Assembly (NCBI GenBank): GCA_947381875.1
Contig: CANCXY010000001.1
Location: forward strand, 1-55,905
Length of the DNA: 55,905 bases
Direction: 5' to 3'
Origin: an uncultured Clostridia bacterium
Lineage (GTDB): Bacteria > Bacillota > Clostridia > Oscillospirales > Ruminococcaceae
Part shown: piece after piece, positions 6,966 to 15,841 of the stretch
Position numbering within the stretch: the first letter of the stretch is position 1
Layout: every line of letters starts with the position of its first letter
Notes under the pieces: generated by a model
What the model was told of the DNA's origin: nothing
What the model saw: only the letters and a program-made list of their open reading frames with translations
Database searches by the model: none
Position numbers and translations under genes: made by a program

Positions 6966-8327
6966 ATGCTGAACACAAGCGATATTTTGGATACCATCCG
7001 CATGATCACGGACGAACACCTGGACGTTCGCACCGTGACGATGGGCATTTCCCTTTTAGACTGCGCCGACCCCGACGGCAAAGCGGCGTGTGAAAAAATC
7101 TACCGCAAAATCACAGCCCGCGCAAAGGACCTGGTGCGCACGGCGGAGGACATCTCCTCGGCCTACGGTATGCCGATTGTGAACAAGCGCATTTCCGTCA
7201 CGCCCATCGCCATGCTGCTTGCCAGCGCGCCCGACGCCGACCCCGTGTGGTACGCCCGGACGCTGGACGCGGCGGCAAAGGCCGTGGGGGTGAACTTTAT
7301 CGGCGGGTACTCGGCGCTGGTCCACAAGGGCTTTTCTGCGGGCGATGAACGGCTGATCCGCAGTATCCCCGAAGCGCTGGCGCAGACGCAGTTTGTCTGT
7401 TCCAGCGTCAACGTCGGCTCCACGAAAAGCGGCATCAACATGAACGCCGTGCGCATGATGGGGCCGTGTGTGCGCGAGGCCGCCGAACGCACTAAAGACG
7501 CCATGTGCATGGGCGCGGCAAAGTTAGTTGTGTTCTGCAACGCGCCGGAGGACAACCCCTTCATGGCGGGCGCGTTCCACGGGCCGGGCGAGCCGGACTG
7601 CGTAATCCATGTGGGCGTATCCGGGCCGGGGGCGGTGCGCGCCGCGCTGGCGAAGCTGCCCAAGACGGCCAGCCTGGACGAAGTGGCAGAGCTTGTGAAG
7701 CGCACGGCGTTCAAGATCACGCGCATGGGGCAGCTTGTGGGCAACCTTGTGAGCGAACGCCTGGGCGTGCCGTTCGGCATCGTCGACCTCTCGCTCGCGC
7801 CCACGCCCGCGCCGGGGGATTCCGTCGCGAACATCTTAGAGGAAATGGGGCTGGAAAGCTGCGGCGGCTGCGGCACCACAGCGGCGCTGGCGCTGCTGAA
7901 CGACGCGGTGAAAAAGGGCGGCGTGATGGCCTCGAACCATGTCGGCGGGCTTTCGGGCGCGTTCATCCCGGTCTCGGAGGACGACGGCATGATCAAGGCC
8001 GCGCAGCGCGGCAGCCTGACGATTGAAAAATTAGAGGCCATGACGGCGGTGTGCAGCGTGGGGATTGATATGGTCGTCATCCCGGGCGATACCAGCGCGG
8101 ACGTGATTTCGGCGCTGATTGCGGACGAGGCCGCCATCGGCATGGTGAACAGCAAAACGACCGCCGTGCGTGTCATCCCGGCCATTGGGTACGGGGAGGG
8201 CGACGTGCTGGATTTCGGCGGTCTGCTGGGATATGCGCCTATTATGCCCATCAGCCGGTTCTCCCCCGCCGCCTTTGTGGCGCGCGGCGGGCGTATCCCC
8301 GCACCTTTGCAGGCGTTGAAAAACTGA
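6966..8327 (+). CDS. UPF0210 / DUF711 (PFL family) protein
   Basis: A 453-residue protein, the full family length. Recognisable stretches are MLNTSDILDTIRMI at the start, DVRTVTMGISLLDCAD, ESCGGCGTTAALALLNDA at about 297-314 with a CGGCG motif, and IPGDTSADVISALIADEAAIG near the C-terminus. The biochemical role of the family is not firmly established; structures relate it to formate-lyase-like folds (family knowledge). GAGGGGGG precedes the ATG by about 7 bases. Operon partner of the ACT-domain gene. Confidence 0.92.
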   Translation: MLNTSDILDTIRMITDEHLDVRTVTMGISLLDCADPDGKAACEKIYRKITARAKDLVRTAEDISSAYGMPIVNKRISVTPIAMLLASAPDADPVWYARTLDAAAKAVGVNFIGGYSALVHKGFSAGDERLIRSIPEALAQTQFVCSSVNVGSTKSGINMNAVRMMGPCVREAAERTKDAMCMGAAKLVVFCNAPEDNPFMAGAFHGPGEPDCVIHVGVSGPGAVRAALAKLPKTASLDEVAELVKRTAFKITRMGQLVGNLVSERLGVPFGIVDLSLAPTPAPGDSVANILEEMGLESCGGCGTTAALALLNDAVKKGGVMASNHVGGLSGAFIPVSEDDGMIKAAQRGSLTIEKLEAMTAVCSVGIDMVVIPGDTSADVISALIADEAAIGMVNSKTTAVRVIPAIGYGEGDVLDFGGLLGYAPIMPISRFSPAAFVARGGRIPAPLQALKN

Positions 8328-8342
8328 TAGGGGTTGGCCTTT

Positions 8343-9287
8343 ATGACAGAAATATCTATTGGCGAAATGTTTTGTCGCAAGCGGAAGGAGCTGAAGATAA
8401 GCCAAAGACAGCTATGTGAGGGCATATGCAACCCCGCTACCCTCTCCCGATTTGAACAGGGGAAGCTGACGCTTTCCAACCGGCGGATGCGTACCATGTT
8501 ACAACGCATGGGGCTTCCAGACGACCGTTTTTATGCGCTTCTTTCAAAGGATGAAATAGAGCTTGAGGCTGCGGAGCGGGAGGCGCGGAGTGCCAGTGTA
8601 GCGCTGCAACGCGCCTCTATGAAGGATCGCCCTGCGGCATGGCAGCGCTTCCGAAAAGCCTTGGGGAATTTGGAATCTTTGGAGCCGAATGACCCGTTTA
8701 TCCGTCAGTGTTCCCTTTCGCTGCGCGCAACGCTGGGAACGGAGGAAGGCCCTTACAGCTTTGAAGAACGGCTGGCAATGCAGATGGAAGCCATCCGACT
8801 CACAGTACCTCGGTTCGATTTGACGCATGCCGCCTATGGCCCTTATAGCGCAGAAGAATTGCGCCTTATTGAACAAATCGCCGGAACGCATTCGTATGGG
8901 GCGCTGTTTGAAAAAGCAGTAGCCATCTACCGAGCCGTGTTAGAATATTTGGATGTCCATGCCTACCGTTTACCGCAGTATTCCCTCCTGCGAACATCGG
9001 CAATTTATAATTGCAGCAGCACTTTGCGCCGGATGGAATGTTTTCAGGAAGCGCTTGATATGGCGGAGTCTGGTTGGCGCGGCTGTGTGGAATCCGGCAA
9101 TTATGTTTCACTTGCCTATTTTTTGTGGTTCCAAGCAAATTGCCACCACTCATTGGGAAACACAACGAAATGTAGGGAGCTGCTCTATCAAGCACATTAT
9201 GTTCTAAAAGCAACAGGGGATGAATACCAACTGCCATTGCTGGATGCAGATGCCAAAAAATGGTGCGACATCACATTTCCTTTTTGA
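8343..9287 (+). CDS. XRE/Rgg-like helix-turn-helix regulator with TPR-type C-terminal domain
   Basis: A 314-residue protein. Residues about 6-60 form an HTH_3/XRE domain (GEMFCRKRKELKISQRQLCE then NPATLSRFEQGK). The remaining 250 residues are helical and TPR-like, the architecture of Rgg/PlcR/PrgX regulators that bind secreted peptides. ATG 8343 is preferred over a TTG three codons earlier because AGGGGT lies 8 bases upstream. It starts only 15 bases after UPF0210, and a secreted cysteine-rich protein gene and an ABC exporter follow. That suggests it controls them, perhaps in response to an extracellular signal (inference). Confidence 0.85.
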   Translation: MTEISIGEMFCRKRKELKISQRQLCEGICNPATLSRFEQGKLTLSNRRMRTMLQRMGLPDDRFYALLSKDEIELEAAEREARSASVALQRASMKDRPAAWQRFRKALGNLESLEPNDPFIRQCSLSLRATLGTEEGPYSFEERLAMQMEAIRLTVPRFDLTHAAYGPYSAEELRLIEQIAGTHSYGALFEKAVAIYRAVLEYLDVHAYRLPQYSLLRTSAIYNCSSTLRRMECFQEALDMAESGWRGCVESGNYVSLAYFLWFQANCHHSLGNTTKCRELLYQAHYVLKATGDEYQLPLLDADAKKWCDITFPF

Positions 9288-9352
9288 CAAATTCACCAAA
9301 AATCATGCAAAAATCGCGGGAAAATTTTCCTTGGGTGTTGCAGAGGACGACA

Positions 9353-9381
9353 TGGACAGAAAACATCCGATATGGTATGAT
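9353..9381 (+). promoter_or_regulatory. Sigma-A promoter for the secreted protein gene
   Basis: TGGACA (9353-9358), a 17-base spacer and TATGAT (9376-9381), with an upstream TGG giving an extended -10. It lies 54 bases before the start of the secreted protein, in the gap after the XRE-TPR regulator, so it is the likely target site of that regulator. Confidence 0.65.
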
Positions 9382-9434
9382 TTTTATCGGCAAGAGCTTT
9401 TGACAAAATATCATCACAAAAGGAGAGTTTTTCT

Positions 9435-9908
9435 ATGAAAAAACTTTTATCACTTGCTTTGTGCGCTGTGATGCTCATGCCGCTTGCTCTTACAGCCTTT
9501 GCTGATGAACCTCTGCCTGACGATCCGCTCTTTTACATGCACAGCACTGGCGGCAGCGAACCTGGGGCGGAACCGCAGGCCTACTGCACCACGCACACAT
9601 GGGATTATGCAAATCCTTCGATTACCACTGGTTCCCGCCAAACCTATCCGAGCGACATAACCTGCTGCGCGTATCCTGTTGTCTACACCTTCCGTTGCCG
9701 GAATTGTCCTGCCACAATGAAGGAAACCAGAGGGTACCAGAACATTTTGACCCACAACTATAATAGAGGGCTGACATCCAGCTGCAATGGCACAACCCAG
9801 TCTTTGACCTATGGCTGTGCCTACGGGTGCCCCGCAACTACTATACGCACCCAGCGCTGCCCCGGCGCAGGCCACAGCAGCAACTATTGCCGGTGGCTCC
9901 CGTTCTAA
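9435..9908 (+). CDS. Small secreted cysteine-rich protein, unrecognised family
   Basis: A 157-residue protein with a clear Sec signal peptide (MKKLL, hydrophobic core, then LTAFA|DEP, cleavage near residue 23). The mature part has ten cysteines (51, 77, 78, 88, 91, 117, 128, 132, 142, 152). Two stretches resemble each other: CRNCPATMKETR followed by HNY, and CAYGCPATTIRTQ followed by H-SSNY. This suggests a duplicated Cys/His-binding or disulfide unit. AAAGGAGAG lies 8 bases before the ATG. It sits between an Rgg-like regulator and a MacB-like ABC transporter. I do not recognise the family; secreted signal, toxin or metal-binding factor are all possible. Confidence 0.8.
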   Translation: MKKLLSLALCAVMLMPLALTAFADEPLPDDPLFYMHSTGGSEPGAEPQAYCTTHTWDYANPSITTGSRQTYPSDITCCAYPVVYTFRCRNCPATMKETRGYQNILTHNYNRGLTSSCNGTTQSLTYGCAYGCPATTIRTQRCPGAGHSSNYCRWLPF

Positions 9909-9930
9909 TCCTGTCACTTTGATACCTTGT

Positions 9931-9964
9931 CCCGGCGGCGGTCTACCGCCGCCGGGCTGTTTTC
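9931..9964 (+). terminator. Hairpin terminator or attenuator after the secreted protein gene
   Basis: CCCGGCGGCGGT and ACCGCCGCCGGG (9931-9956) pair with almost no loop and run into CTGTTTTC. The T-run is short, so read-through into the ABC transporter genes (start 9983) is likely. It may set a higher level for the secreted protein than for the transporter. Confidence 0.6.
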
Positions 9965-9982
9965 AGCAAGTAGGCATTTCCC

Positions 9983-11980
9983 ATGTTCCGCAAACAAAAC
10001 GCCCGCCAGCCTGCGGCGGCGGTGCTGCTGGCGCTGCTATTGGCATTGACAAGCGCGTTTTCGTGCATTGGACTTTCCGGCTGGGTGTCGTTCCGGCAGC
10101 AAACGGCGGCGCTGGATGCTCAATATACCACTATCGCCTACCCCACCAACAACCGGCGGGACGAGACGCGCCCCGCCACCATCCGAGAGGATGGCGCTTA
10201 CCTGTACGAGGACGGCTCTGTCTGGCTCACCCCCGCTCAGGTATCCTCCTTCGCAGAACAAGCGCCGGGGCTTCTGCGGCGGGACGCGCATATCCTCACC
10301 GCCGCCCATACCCCCGGCCTGAAAGGGTTCAGCTCAGGCGCGGCGGACCCGATGGATTACAACGCCACCTATGACATGCACCGCTATTCCCTCTCCGTGA
10401 TGGCGGCACGGTGTATGTCGGCATCTGGCCCTGCCACCTTCATAATGGAATGGATAGAACCTGTGTGCCGCATGGCCGCCTATGACCTGCCGGAGGCGGG
10501 CAGGGAATTTACCCTTTCTGTCGATTTAGGCGAGGGGAACACCGCCCCGCCGCTTGTCCCCGGAAAAAATTACCTGCTCCGGGGGGATTTTGATGATTTT
10601 GAAGTGATGGAACAGATGCGGCCTGTGAAATCTGAGGGCGGGTCGGAACACGCGGAAATCCAGCGGTTCCGCTATACGGGGGACTATGTGGCGGAGATCG
10701 CCGCCCCCGGCGCAGAAATGCCGCAGCAGCGCCTTTGGCTTTTCTGCTCCTCTCTGCCGCATAAGGATTCCGGCGATATCCCCGCAGTTCTCGCGGACGT
10801 AGATATTGCCGGGCACCCTTACCCTGCGGTTCCTCATTTTTATCTTAACCGCTTTGCGGATATGGAGCAGGACGGCGGGATGTGGCATATCAGTGTCCCG
10901 GAAGGAAGCTGGCCCTTTTACGCGGAATATGAGGGTGACTGGCGCGATTTTCTGAACACAGAGGAAGGACGCGTCTGGCGTGATGAGATTATCCCCTGCT
11001 GCGAGGCGAACCATGATTCCGTGGCCGTCCTGCTCACAGAGAACATACAGGAGCTTTCCCAGTTCTGTTTGGAGCAGTCCGCGCTGCTGGAGGGGCGCAC
11101 AATTACCCCGGAGGAATACAAGACAGGCGCGGCGGTGTGCCTGGTGGGTGCGGATTACGCGCTGTACAACGGCCTTTCAGTAGGCGATACGCTGACGCTC
11201 GACCTGTACAAGCCCGCCTATGCTACGCAGGCCGGCACACTCCAAAGCGTTACGCCGCAATATTTCACTTATACCGGCTGCATGCCCCTTGTGCCGGAAA
11301 ACCGACTGGACGTAACGCGGGATTATACTATTGTCGGGCTGTATTCCACCCCTGCGCGCCCCATGGACGAGGACGGGCACGGTTTCCGTGGGGACACGGT
11401 GCTTGCGCCGAAGGCGTCCGCCCCGGAGGTTGTGGCGGCGGCGGAAGAAGATACTGTCACCCCGCTGCTCAACACGCTTGTGCTGAAAAATGGCAGCATT
11501 GATGAATTTGAAGCCTATATGGCCGAAAACGGCGCGGCAGAACGTTTCCGCTATTACGATTACGGCTACAGCGCAATGGCGGAATCCCTGCAAGCGATGG
11601 AAAAGAACGCCTCCCGGCTGGCTTTGCTGGGCGGCGCGGCGTTCCTGCTCGGCGCGGCGGTGTTCCTTTTGGCGGGCTTTGCGCGCATGGCCCCGGCGGC
11701 GCGCGGGCTGCGGCTTTTGGGGGCAAATGCCGGGTATGTGATGCGGGAAATGCTGGCCGCGCTGCTGCCGCTCGCGGCGGCGGGCGCGGGCGTTGGGGCG
11801 CTGTTGGGCGGTGCGCTGTATGGGAAGGTGTGCGAGGTGGTGCTATCGGAGAGCCTTGCGGTGAGCTGGCCCATCCTGCTGGGGTGCGCGGCGCTGGAAT
11901 TAGCAGTGTTGTGCGCTGTTGCGTGCGTATGGGCGACGCTGACGGCATGCCGGAGCTTGATGCGGCGCAAGGATGAATGA
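9983..11980 (+). CDS. MacB/FtsX-like ABC transporter permease, large
   Basis: A 665-residue membrane protein with MacB-type topology: one transmembrane helix at about 12-35, a periplasm-equivalent extracytoplasmic domain of about 500 residues, then three C-terminal helices near 555-580, 594-617 and 630-655. The cytoplasmic loop after helix 2 carries the coupling segment RGLRLLGANAGYVMREML typical of FtsX-domain proteins. It is expected to pair with the second permease and the ATPase downstream, moving substrates out or transducing signals mechanically rather than forming a normal import channel. The ribosome site is weak (AGTAGG). Confidence 0.8.
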   Translation: MFRKQNARQPAAAVLLALLLALTSAFSCIGLSGWVSFRQQTAALDAQYTTIAYPTNNRRDETRPATIREDGAYLYEDGSVWLTPAQVSSFAEQAPGLLRRDAHILTAAHTPGLKGFSSGAADPMDYNATYDMHRYSLSVMAARCMSASGPATFIMEWIEPVCRMAAYDLPEAGREFTLSVDLGEGNTAPPLVPGKNYLLRGDFDDFEVMEQMRPVKSEGGSEHAEIQRFRYTGDYVAEIAAPGAEMPQQRLWLFCSSLPHKDSGDIPAVLADVDIAGHPYPAVPHFYLNRFADMEQDGGMWHISVPEGSWPFYAEYEGDWRDFLNTEEGRVWRDEIIPCCEANHDSVAVLLTENIQELSQFCLEQSALLEGRTITPEEYKTGAAVCLVGADYALYNGLSVGDTLTLDLYKPAYATQAGTLQSVTPQYFTYTGCMPLVPENRLDVTRDYTIVGLYSTPARPMDEDGHGFRGDTVLAPKASAPEVVAAAEEDTVTPLLNTLVLKNGSIDEFEAYMAENGAAERFRYYDYGYSAMAESLQAMEKNASRLALLGGAAFLLGAAVFLLAGFARMAPAARGLRLLGANAGYVMREMLAALLPLAAAGAGVGALLGGALYGKVCEVVLSESLAVSWPILLGCAALELAVLCAVACVWATLTACRSLMRRKDE

Positions 11981-12052
11981 AACGCTGCTGTCTGCTTCCC
12001 CGCCCGAAGGATAAGGAAACATGGAAATCAACATGTTGAACAGGTGATTTGT

Positions 12053-13234
12053 ATGAAAACGAGAGGGCATGGGCCAGGTTATCTGCCGCTTTTGGCACTG
12101 CGCGCGCTGGCCCGTCGGTGGGGCGCAAGCCTGCTGCTGACGGCTGTGGCAGCATTAGGCGTATACGCCGGGTTCGGGCTGCAAAGCCTTTTGCTGCATC
12201 AGCAGCGGGCGATGGAGGAGACGACGGCCAATACCGTTATCCACTGCACCCTCACCGATATCCACGGCATGAACGCCGACGGGCTGAACCTGTTCAGCGT
12301 CTATGTGGAAGCGCTGCTTGGCCGCCGGGCGCACCGCGACCCAAGCCTTGCGGATCTGGATCAGTTTGTCACAAATATCCACGCCAGGGGCGAATGGGAG
12401 CTTTCCTGGCCGCAGGAAACCGTATTGTGCCGCCTGCTGAATATCGCCAGTGATGAACGGCTGTCAGGCGCGCAGATCACCTTTGAACCCGGCTGGGGCG
12501 AGGAAGATTTGACGAAGGATGAATTTATCTGCCTTGTGCCTGAGGGCATGGGGGCGGACGGATGTCTTGACGTGGAATGCGCGCCGCCGATGGAGGGCAC
12601 CTTGCACCTGCGCGTAGCCGGGCACATCTCCGGCGGGCCGGATGACGTGATCTACTGCCCGTTCTTCATGCCGTGGGAAGAAGGGGTGAGTACGGCGTTC
12701 ACCATCCCCTCCTGCTCCTTCGATATCCGCGACACGGCGCGGTTGGAGGAGAGCAAGGAAAAGCTGTATTCCACGCCGTACTTTATGAAGCCCTCGGTAA
12801 ACGCCGTGCCCGACGGGACAGCCGTGGGTGTGCTGGTGCATGACGAGGTATATCTGAAAGCGATGGAGGAACTGCGCGCGAATCTGCGCACCCTGCGTCT
12901 GCTGCGCCCGCTGCTGCTTGTGCTGATGGGTGGTATCAGCTTCTTTGCGGGCTTCCTTGTCAACCGGAAACGCAGGCGCGAATTCGCCGTGATGCGGTGT
13001 CTGGGCCGGCGCAGGCGCGCCGTGTTCGGGCAGGTGCTTGGCGAACAGTGCGCGCTGGGGATTCTGGGCGGCGCGCTGGGCTTTGGCGCGTCGCTGTGTA
13101 CGGGGCTTGCCGTCTCGGCGGCGGGCGCGGCCTTTGCGGCGGCGGCAGCCGGTATGTTCGTATTAGGCGCGGCAGTATACGCCGCCATTGCCGCCAGCGG
13201 AAACGTAATGGAATTGATGAAAACGGAGGAATGA
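12053..13234 (+). CDS. FtsX-like ABC transporter permease, small
   Basis: A 393-residue permease with one N-terminal helix (about 25-48), an extracytoplasmic domain of about 230 residues, and three C-terminal helices starting near 290. The loop RRREFAVMRCLGRRRRAVFGQVL is the typical FtsX coupling region (E-x-x-x-x-R-x-L-G). ATG 12053 is chosen because AGGTGA lies 5 bases upstream; a GTG three codons earlier is less likely. It is followed after 3 bases by the ATPase gene. Likely heterodimer partner of the larger permease. Confidence 0.82.
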   Translation: MKTRGHGPGYLPLLALRALARRWGASLLLTAVAALGVYAGFGLQSLLLHQQRAMEETTANTVIHCTLTDIHGMNADGLNLFSVYVEALLGRRAHRDPSLADLDQFVTNIHARGEWELSWPQETVLCRLLNIASDERLSGAQITFEPGWGEEDLTKDEFICLVPEGMGADGCLDVECAPPMEGTLHLRVAGHISGGPDDVIYCPFFMPWEEGVSTAFTIPSCSFDIRDTARLEESKEKLYSTPYFMKPSVNAVPDGTAVGVLVHDEVYLKAMEELRANLRTLRLLRPLLLVLMGGISFFAGFLVNRKRRREFAVMRCLGRRRRAVFGQVLGEQCALGILGGALGFGASLCTGLAVSAAGAAFAAAAAGMFVLGAAVYAAIAASGNVMELMKTEE

Positions 13235-13237
13235 GCC

Positions 13238-13900
13238 ATGCCGATACTGACAGCAGAACAGGTGGAATACACTTATCAGACGAAATACCAGACGATCTAT
13301 GCCCTGCGCGGCGTAGACTGCGCCTTTGAGGCCGGGCAGATGACGGCCATTGTCGGCAGCTCCGGCAGCGGCAAAACGACGCTGCTCTCCCTGTTGGCGG
13401 GGCTGGATGTGCCCACGAAAGGTGCAATCCGTTTCCAGGGGCAATCCACCGCCGAACTGGACAGGGACGCATGGCGACTGGAAAATGTCTCGGTGATCTA
13501 CCAGAATTTCAACCTGTTCGCGCACCTGACGGCCCTTGAAAACGCCGCCTACCCGCTCTATCTGCAAAAACGCCCCCGCAAAGAGGCGGAGGAGGAAGCC
13601 GCGGCCCAGCTTGCGGCGGTGGGCATCCAGCCCGACCAGTTCGGACGGTTCCCGCGCATGCTCTCCGGCGGCGAGCAGCAGCGCGTAGCCATCGCGCGGG
13701 CGCTGACGGCGGGCAGCGCGCTGATCCTGGCCGACGAGCCGACAGGCAACTTAGATGAGGAAAACAGCCAGAACATTTTCACCATCCTGCACACCCTCGC
13801 CCGCGAACGGGAGCGGTGCGTCATCGTGGTGACACACGACATGGAGCTTGCCATGCAAACAGACTGCACCCTGCGCATCCAGAGCGGCAAGATCGCGTGA
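13238..13900 (+). CDS. ABC transporter ATP-binding protein, MacB/LolD type
   Basis: A 220-residue ATPase with Walker A GSSGSGKTT at 40-48, Q-loop IYQN at about 87-90, signature LSGGEQQR at 142-149, Walker B LILADEP at 162-168 and H-loop VVTHD near 198. The sequence closely follows the MacB/LolD subgroup (DEPTGNLD). It energises the two FtsX-like permeases immediately upstream. A modular hairpin repeat begins 3 bases after the stop. Confidence 0.93.
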   Translation: MPILTAEQVEYTYQTKYQTIYALRGVDCAFEAGQMTAIVGSSGSGKTTLLSLLAGLDVPTKGAIRFQGQSTAELDRDAWRLENVSVIYQNFNLFAHLTALENAAYPLYLQKRPRKEAEEEAAAQLAAVGIQPDQFGRFPRMLSGGEQQRVAIARALTAGSALILADEPTGNLDEENSQNIFTILHTLARERERCVIVVTHDMELAMQTDCTLRIQSGKIA

Positions 13901-13903
13901 TAT

Positions 13904-13983
13904 GTTGGGCTGCCGCCCAAACCTGCCCAGAGGCGCTGCCTCTGGACTCCGCCAAAGGGGCGCAGCCCCTTTGGAAACCCATC
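13904..13983 (+). repeat. Modular hairpin repeat, copy 2 (canonical form)
   Basis: Three hairpins in order: TTGGGC/GCCCAA, CCAGAGGC/GCCTCTGG, CCAAAGGGGC/GCCCCTTTGG, joined by ACCTG and ACTCCG and ending in AAACCCATC. It begins 3 bases after the ABC ATPase stop, in the same orientation as the gene. No T-run follows. Confidence 0.85.
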
Positions 13984-14049
13984 TTGTTCCCGATATGTAT
14001 ATTCCCTTCTTTTCCGCACATACTACAGGCGGAAAGGATGTGAGGATTC

Positions 14050-14271
14050 ATGAATATTTTCTACAAAGTATGCGTTTGGCTGTTGATCATTGGCGGCGTC
14101 AACTGGGGCCTGATGGGGCTTTTCAATTTTGACGCAGTCGCATGGCTGCTGGGCGGCAGCGCGGGCTTTTTGGCGCGCACTGTATACACCATCGTGGGCG
14201 TCGCGGCCATTTGCGCCATCCCAGGCGCGCTGGGCGTCGGCGACGGCCAGGCACAGCACGCGGCGGAATAA
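14050..14271 (+). CDS. DUF378 family small membrane protein
   Basis: A 73-residue protein with two predicted transmembrane helices (about 5-28 and 37-60) and the DUF378 hallmark IIGGVNWGLMGLFNFD, then an alanine/glycine-rich second helix. The family is widespread in bacteria without a known function. GGAAAGGATG lies upstream of the ATG, and a strong terminator follows, so it is probably monocistronic. Confidence 0.9.
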   Translation: MNIFYKVCVWLLIIGGVNWGLMGLFNFDAVAWLLGGSAGFLARTVYTIVGVAAICAIPGALGVGDGQAQHAAE

Positions 14272-14278
14272 CAGCCGC

Positions 14279-14327
14279 AAAAAGCCGCTTTGCAGTACGG
14301 ATTATGCTGCAAAGCGGCTTTTTATTT
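14279..14327 (+). terminator. Rho-independent terminator after DUF378 gene
   Basis: Arms AAAAAGCCGCTTTGCAG (14279-14295) and CTGCAAAGCGGCTTTTT (14307-14323) form a perfect stem ending in TTTTTATTTT. The flanking A and T runs make it usable on both strands. Confidence 0.9.
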
Positions 14328-14422
14328 TCCGTATTTCCCCCGCCTGGAGAACAGGGAAATATATATTCCCTTCCAATTTGGGCACTCCCGGCGTAAGTGC
14401 GGGTGAATCCACCCTAAAACAG

Positions 14423-14502
14423 GATGGGTTTCCAAAGGGGGCTTGCCCCCTTTGGCGGAGTCCAGAGGCGGAGCCTCTGGGCAGGCGCGGGCGGCAGCCC
14501 GC
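14423..14502 (-). repeat. Modular hairpin repeat, copy 3
   Basis: On the minus strand the element starts directly at the stop codon of the HD-domain gene with GCGGGCTGCCGCCCGC. It continues through CCAGAGGC/GCCTCTGG and CCAAAGGGGGC/GCCCCCTTTGG to AAACCCATC. The first and last stems differ from copy 2 by paired changes. Confidence 0.85.
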
Positions 14503-15072
14503 CTATTCCGCCGGGGCCAGCTTGGGCACGAGGAACGCGCGCAGGGGCACCTGTTCCATCGCGGGCTTGTGGAACGTCTCCATCAGGCTGCAATATTTAT
14601 CGAACATCAGCACCGCATACGCCTCGCGGCAGCGCGGGGGCACCACCGTGAGCGGCCACATGTGGCGCAGGATAATTTCTTTTTCACGGTCGGTGAGGCT
14701 GAACAGTTGGCTCGCGTTTTCCAAAGCGCGGCGCGGGTGCGTGTAGCCGTGGAAATGCTCACCCGTCTGTTTGGCATGCAGGTGCCAGTCGTATAAAAAC
14801 AGGTCGTGCAGCAGCCCGGCGCGGGCGGCGGCGCGCGCGTTCCAGCCGTGCTGTTTGCAATAGAGATAGCTCAGATAGGAAACGTTGATGCTGTGGCGCA
14901 GGCACGTTGTATCGCCGTGCTGGATATACTGTTCCATTGAGCGCACGGTCGGATGCTCTAAAATATCCTGTACCTGCGCAAGGTATTCATCGTCGTTTGG
15001 TACCAGGACCGGCGCACCGGCCCCCTCACCTGGTTTGATCATTGGAAAAACCCCCATTCTCTGCCCCGTCAT
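14503..15072 (-). CDS. HD domain phosphohydrolase
   Basis: About 189 residues. The metal-binding HD signature is visible as H...HD in ARAGLLHDLFLYDW, with upstream CLRHSINVSYLSYLYC and downstream HGYTHPRRALENA providing further His residues. HD proteins hydrolyse phosphate esters or nucleotides; the substrate is unknown. The ATG at 15072 overlaps the stop of the upstream membrane protein gene (ATGA), supporting coupling. ATG 15036, with GGGGG about 8 bases upstream, is a plausible shorter start. Confidence 0.82.
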   Translation of the reverse strand: MTGQRMGVFPMIKPGEGAGAPVLVPNDDEYLAQVQDILEHPTVRSMEQYIQHGDTTCLRHSINVSYLSYLYCKQHGWNARAAARAGLLHDLFLYDWHLHAKQTGEHFHGYTHPRRALENASQLFSLTDREKEIILRHMWPLTVVPPRCREAYAVLMFDKYCSLMETFHKPAMEQVPLRAFLVPKLAPAE

Positions 15073-15650
15073 ACTTGTGACGAGACGGTCTCGACTTCCT
15101 GCGCCACAGGCTCTGCGTGCGCGCGGCGCGCTTTGTGTACGCAGAGCAGGAAATCCGCGCCATAGGCACACGCCAACAGGAACGCAAGCGCACTGCCGAT
15201 CCGTTCCGGCAGGCGCATCACGATCGAGAATACAGCGCGATGCAGGAAGGTGAATACAAACAGTGCGACGAAGCCCCAGGCCAGGGTGCTTTCGAGGCAC
15301 AGGATGCCCTTATAATTGAAACGCTTGTTGGTGTAGTCCCACCAGAAGGTGCCGAAAAGGCGGAGCATGATGCGCGCGGTGACATATTCCAGCGCCGTCG
15401 CGGCCAGCGCGCCCACGATATACAGCAGCACATAGTTATGGGAAATGGGCGCAAGCACCGCATAGCCGATCATCGCGCCGAAGCCATAGATTACACAAAA
15501 TGGCAGATGGGCAAAGCCGCGGTTCTCCCAAATACCCTTTTCATGCCGAATCACACAACATTCCATGATCCAGCCCAGGAAGCTGTACAGGAAAAAGGCG
15601 TTGATCAGCACATGCAGCGCCACCGGCTCAATGTAAAATGGAGTTTTCAT
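15069..15650 (-). CDS. Putative ABC-transporter type integral membrane protein (CmpB family)
   Basis: A 193-residue protein with about five or six predicted transmembrane helices, beginning INAFFLYSFLGWIMECCV. This F-x-x-Y-S-x-x-G-W-x-x-E motif is diagnostic of the CmpB-like family (PF06541). The following NRGFAHLPFCVIYGFGA also fits. The function is undetermined despite the transporter label. ATG 15650 is chosen because GGA lies 9 bases upstream and earlier in-frame sequence is repeat DNA. The downstream HD gene overlaps by 4 bases. Confidence 0.85.
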   Translation of the reverse strand: MKTPFYIEPVALHVLINAFFLYSFLGWIMECCVIRHEKGIWENRGFAHLPFCVIYGFGAMIGYAVLAPISHNYVLLYIVGALAATALEYVTARIMLRLFGTFWWDYTNKRFNYKGILCLESTLAWGFVALFVFTFLHRAVFSIVMRLPERIGSALAFLLACAYGADFLLCVHKARRAHAEPVAQEVETVSSQV

Positions 15651-15841
15651 ACGGCAAATTCCTTTCTGCGGCATACGCCTGCTCCTGCAAACTACCCAAA
15701 GATCCATCTTTAGTATAACCGACGGCGCCTCAATATGCAACCTTTCCGGGCCAGGAAAATCTATTTTGCCTGTTTTTTCCTTCCGAAGGCCAGTGAGAAA
15801 CGATAGGATATATCCTTCCCTCCGCGCAAAATGGGCATCAA

